From Cytophagales bacterium (GTDB lineage Bacteria > Bacteroidota > Bacteroidia > Cytophagales > Cyclobacteriaceae): a stretch of DNA of 17,086 nucleotides. The translations under genes and the position numbers were made by a program. Each line of letters starts with the position of its first letter. The stretch's first letter is position 1. Shown piece by piece: positions 14,828 to 17,086 of this stretch. The stretch is from the NCBI GenBank assembly GCA_027317105.1, contig DAHVFH010000082.1, forward strand, positions 1 through 17,086. The letters are read 5' to 3'. The notes beneath the pieces were generated by a model. It was not told where the DNA came from, did no database searches, and was given only the letters and a program-made list of their open reading frames with translations.

Positions 14828-16387
14828 TCAAATCGCTCCAAGCAATTTTGTTAAGGAAACCGCTTCGCCTATTTTTTCCTTTAGATCTTGAATTCCTACC
14901 CGTTCCTGTTTCATCGTATCACGATCACGAAGGGTAACCGTATTGTCTTGCAACGTCTGATGATCAATAGTTATACAGTAAGGCGTGCCAATGGCGTCCA
15001 TTCTTCTGTATCGTCTCCCGATGGTGTCTTTCTCTTCATAATAACAACGGAAGTTATTCTTCAATTGATTGAGAACAGATTTCGCTTTTTCGTCCAGCCC
15101 ATCCTTTTTTACCAACGGCAACACCGCTATTTTATAAGGGGCTAAGGCAGGAGGAAGTGAAAGTACCACACGCTCGTTGCCTTCTTCCCCATCGGCCGAG
15201 GCCACTTTCTCTTCTTTGTACGAGTTCGACAGAATAGAAAGGAACAGCCGATCTAACCCCACAGAAGTTTCAACCACATACGGCACATAACTTTGGTTCG
15301 ACTCCGTATCGAAATATTGCAGCTTCTTGCCTGAAAATTTCTCGTGGCTCTTCAAATCAAAATCCGTGCGACTGTGGATCCCTTCCAACTCTTTAAAGCC
15401 CATCGGGAAATTAAACTGAATGTCGCAAGCCGCATTGGCATAGTGCGCCAAATTCAAGTGGTCGTGAAAGCGATAGTTTTCGGCACCGAGACCCAGCGCC
15501 TGATGCCACTTCATCCGTGTTTCCTTCCAATGCTCATACCATTCCATTTCTGTTCCCGGCTTCACAAAAAATTGCATTTCCATCTGCTCAAATTCCCGCA
15601 TGCGGAAGATAAACTGCCGCGCCACAATCTCATTTCTAAAAGCCTTACCTATCTGCGCTATTCCAAAAGGGATTTTCATCCTCCCCGTTTTTTGCACGTT
15701 CAAGAAATTGACAAAAATTCCCTGAGCGGTCTCAGGACGCAAATAAATTTTATTGGAATCATCGGCTATCGAGCCCATCTCGGTAGAGAACATCAAATTA
15801 AACTGCCTTACCTCTGTCCAATTCTTTGTGCCGCTGATGGGGTCATTGATTTCCAAGTCGTCAATCAGTTGTTTCAAGGCCGCCATGTCATTGTTCGTCA
15901 TGGCGTTCTTCAATCGCTCGTTGGCTTCGTCAATTTTCTTTTGGTATTCCACCACCCGTGGATTGGTTTGCAAAAACATGGTTTTATCAAACGACTCGCC
16001 AAACCGTTTTCCGGCCTTCTCCACCTCCTTTTGAATCTTCTCTTCCATTTTGCCGATGGCATCCTCCACCAACACATCGGCCCGGTAGCGTTTCTTCGAG
16101 TCCTTGTTGTCGATCATCGGGTCGTTGAAGGCATCCACGTGGCCGCTTGCCTTCCACACCGTGGGGTGCATGAAGATGGCCGCATCAATGCCCACAATGT
16201 TGTCGTGCATTTGGGTCATAAATTTCCACCAATATTCTTTGATGTTATTTTTTAGCTCTGCCCCGTTCTGCCCGTAGTCATAGACTGCACTGAGGCCGTC
16301 ATAAATTTCGCTGGAAGGGAATACAAACCCATACTCCTTGGCATGGGAAATCACTTTTTTCAACTGGTTGTCTTGCTCGTTTGCCAT
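14828..16387 (-). CDS. glyS: Glycine--tRNA ligase (eukaryote-like, single-chain alpha2 type)
   Basis: A 519-residue class II aminoacyl-tRNA synthetase that charges tRNA-Gly. It begins MANEQDNQLKKVISHAKEYG and continues with GLSAVYDYGQNGAELKNNIK (motif 1 region), RPETAQGIFVNF (217-228), motif 2 FRNEIVARQFIFRMREFEQME (250-270), motif 3 in VETSVGLDRLFLSIL (372-386), and an anticodon-binding domain from about 418. This is the homodimeric form, not the alpha/beta GlyQ-GlyS form. The open frame extends 58 codons further upstream, but that part translates a heptamer repeat and a GC-rich intergenic element, so the ATG at 16387 is the true start. A TATTTTTG promoter element ends 7 bp before it. The gene is followed closely by the MtfA-like gene. 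Confidence 0.97.
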   Translation of the reverse strand: MANEQDNQLKKVISHAKEYGFVFPSSEIYDGLSAVYDYGQNGAELKNNIKEYWWKFMTQMHDNIVGIDAAIFMHPTVWKASGHVDAFNDPMIDNKDSKKRYRADVLVEDAIGKMEEKIQKEVEKAGKRFGESFDKTMFLQTNPRVVEYQKKIDEANERLKNAMTNNDMAALKQLIDDLEINDPISGTKNWTEVRQFNLMFSTEMGSIADDSNKIYLRPETAQGIFVNFLNVQKTGRMKIPFGIAQIGKAFRNEIVARQFIFRMREFEQMEMQFFVKPGTEMEWYEHWKETRMKWHQALGLGAENYRFHDHLNLAHYANAACDIQFNFPMGFKELEGIHSRTDFDLKSHEKFSGKKLQYFDTESNQSYVPYVVETSVGLDRLFLSILSNSYKEEKVASADGEEGNERVVLSLPPALAPYKIAVLPLVKKDGLDEKAKSVLNQLKNNFRCYYEEKDTIGRRYRRMDAIGTPYCITIDHQTLQDNTVTLRDRDTMKQERVGIQDLKEKIGEAVSLTKLLGAI

Positions 16388-16394
16388 AAGGGTG

Positions 16395-16402
16395 CAAAAA
16401 TA
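16395..16402 (-). promoter_or_regulatory. Candidate Bacteroidota -7 element (TATTTTTG) for glyS
   Basis: On the minus strand TATTTTTG fully matches TAnnTTTG and ends 7 bases before the glyS ATG, so the mRNA leader would be nearly absent. A matching TTG at the -33 position is not seen because the heptamer array occupies that stretch. Confidence 0.45.
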
Positions 16403-16403
16403 G

Positions 16404-16459
16404 GTTAGAAGTTTGAAGTTGAAAGTTAAAAGTTGAAAACTAAAAGTAATAAGTTGAAA
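16404..16459. repeat. Heptanucleotide tandem array (GTTGAAA-like, eight units)
   Basis: Eight contiguous 7-mers on the plus strand: GTTAGAA, GTTTGAA, GTTGAAA, GTTAAAA, GTTGAAA, ACTAAAA, GTAATAA, GTTGAAA. They keep perfect 7-bp phase despite base changes. The array begins right behind the putative glyS -7 element and fills its upstream promoter region, so unit number could influence glyS transcription. That effect is inferred. Confidence 0.8.
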
Positions 16460-16464
16460 GTTTT

Positions 16465-16614
16465 GGTGTCCCGACCGAAGCTTTAGCGAAAGATGGCGGC
16501 CTGGCGCGAGGCGCAAGGCCACCGGGCTATCCGCTTCAAGTCCAGCCATCGCACAAGCCAACCACTTCCGGCTTGCAGTTTACCAAGCGTTTCGCATGGC
16601 TACTATCCCTGGCC
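16465..16614. repeat. GC-rich intergenic element with nested inverted repeats (REP/MITE-like candidate)
   Basis: About 150 bp, clearly richer in G and C than its surroundings and not coding on present evidence. One hairpin is GGCCT-g-GCGC-gag-GCGC-a-AGGCC (16498-16520). A second is CAAGCC (16554-16559) with GGCTTG (16570-16575), enclosed by AGCCAT (16544-16549) with ATGGCT (16596-16601). GGCCA...GGG (16517-16526) can pair with CCCTGGCC (16607-16614) as an outer stem. It fills the space between glyS and the restriction gene. It may be a dispersed repetitive element or a structured RNA. Its general look recalls GC-rich intergenic repeats of Bacteroidota, but copy number cannot be judged from one window. 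Confidence 0.5.
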
Positions 16615-16673
16615 GAAAAGAAATTTAAAATGGATGATTAACTTTATAACCGAAATCACATAATCGCTACAGA

Positions 16674-17086
16674 ATGAAAGAAGTTGATCTTATCAAAAGC
16701 ATTGTTGACTATTTTGAGAAAAATATTTTCGAAAAGCATATCGATTCTGCTTTAAGAGTCCATTCAAAATTAAAGTCATACAGCATTAATCCAATTGTAG
16801 TGAAATATTTATCCAAAGTGCTTGATGATAAATATAGCGCTGAAGGGGTCGCGAAGGCGCTTTATTACCCTAGAGTTTTAGGAACATCGATCAATACTTC
16901 TTTTGGGACACAAATTCAAAAAATGTTTGTTGAACTTGGGATTGCCAGTGGATCATTAATTAAGGGGATGGATATTGAATTCCTTGATAAAATCGATAAG
17001 AGAAAAAAATGGTGCCAACTAAAATCTGGCCCCAATACAATTAACTCAGAGGATGTAAAGCCATTGATAAAAAAATTTACGGATAC
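16674..17086 (+). CDS. EcoO109I/PmeII-like type II restriction endonuclease, 3' truncated by the window edge
   Basis: The first 137 residues of a protein that continues past the right edge. It starts MKEVDLIKSIVDYFEKNIF and contains PRVLGTSINTSFGTQIQ (66-82), GSLIKGMDIEFLD (93-105) and KKWCQLKSGPNTINSEDV (111-128). These three blocks, in this order and spacing, match the EcoO109I/PmeII restriction endonuclease family as I recall it. The PD-(D/E)xK-like site would be D100/E102 with Q115-x-K117, a glutamine taking the usual acidic place. A TAA lies in frame 27 bases upstream of the ATG, so this is the first possible start. It is divergent from glyS. A partner methyltransferase is expected just outside the window. 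The recognition site cannot be read from this part. Confidence 0.75.
   Translation, partial: MKEVDLIKSIVDYFEKNIFEKHIDSALRVHSKLKSYSINPIVVKYLSKVLDDKYSAEGVAKALYYPRVLGTSINTSFGTQIQKMFVELGIASGSLIKGMDIEFLDKIDKRKKWCQLKSGPNTINSEDVKPLIKKFTD

Noticed and set aside
15344..16255. A 303-codon open frame on the plus strand opposite glyS
   Set aside because: It lies entirely antisense to an unmistakable synthetase gene and its translation shows no family features; it is a by-product of the coding strand's composition.
16388..16561. A 58-residue N-terminal extension of glycyl-tRNA synthetase from an upstream ATG
   Set aside because: The extension translates the heptamer array (QLITFSFQLLTFNFKLLT) and the GC-rich hairpin element, and the family normally begins near MANEQDNQ; a promoter motif lies inside the extension.

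Overview
The window looks like chromosomal DNA from a member of the Bacteroidota, most likely a Cytophagales-type environmental bacterium. The base composition is AT-leaning. The gene content fits: a LytS/LytTR pair with a LiaF-like protein, a PorT-like outer-membrane barrel, a CzcA-type pump, a TMEM220-family protein and a eukaryote-like single-chain glycyl-tRNA synthetase. Three genes also have TAnnTTTG elements, the Bacteroidota -7 promoter motif, a few bases before their start codons. The genus cannot be named from this sequence.

Left part (1-4659, plus strand): the end of a metal-efflux operon. It holds the 3' part of a periplasmic adaptor, a complete heavy-metal-type RND pump, and a small outer-membrane barrel whose start overlaps the pump's stop. 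A hairpin plus T-run just downstream, lying antisense inside the next gene, probably ends this transcript.

Middle part (4672-11487, minus strand): first, read right to left, an alkylglycerol-monooxygenase-like membrane hydroxylase and a large MMPL/RND lipid-type exporter, 62 bp apart. Then comes a four-gene envelope-stress-like operon: LiaF-like protein, DUF4288 protein, LytS-type histidine kinase and LytTR response regulator. Between the exporter and that operon lies a short array of helically phased TAGG motifs containing a perfect 12-bp direct repeat with 21-bp period, which is the geometry expected of a LytTR operator.

Right part (11585-17086): a TMEM220-family gene (plus); a vapB-like/vapC/dgt operon (minus) with overlapping reading frames; a 21-codon gene remnant; a glycyl-tRNA synthetase/MtfA-like peptidase pair (minus); a heptanucleotide repeat array in the glyS promoter region; a GC-rich, inverted-repeat-rich intergenic element; and the 5' part of an EcoO109I/PmeII-like type II restriction endonuclease that runs off the right edge.

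I did not see tRNA or rRNA genes, insertion-sequence transposases or CRISPR arrays. The most unusual items are the phased repeat upstream of the LytTR operon, the structured GC-rich element with the adjacent heptamer array, the toxin-dGTPase overlap, and the bacterial AGMO-like enzyme paired with a lipid-type RND exporter.
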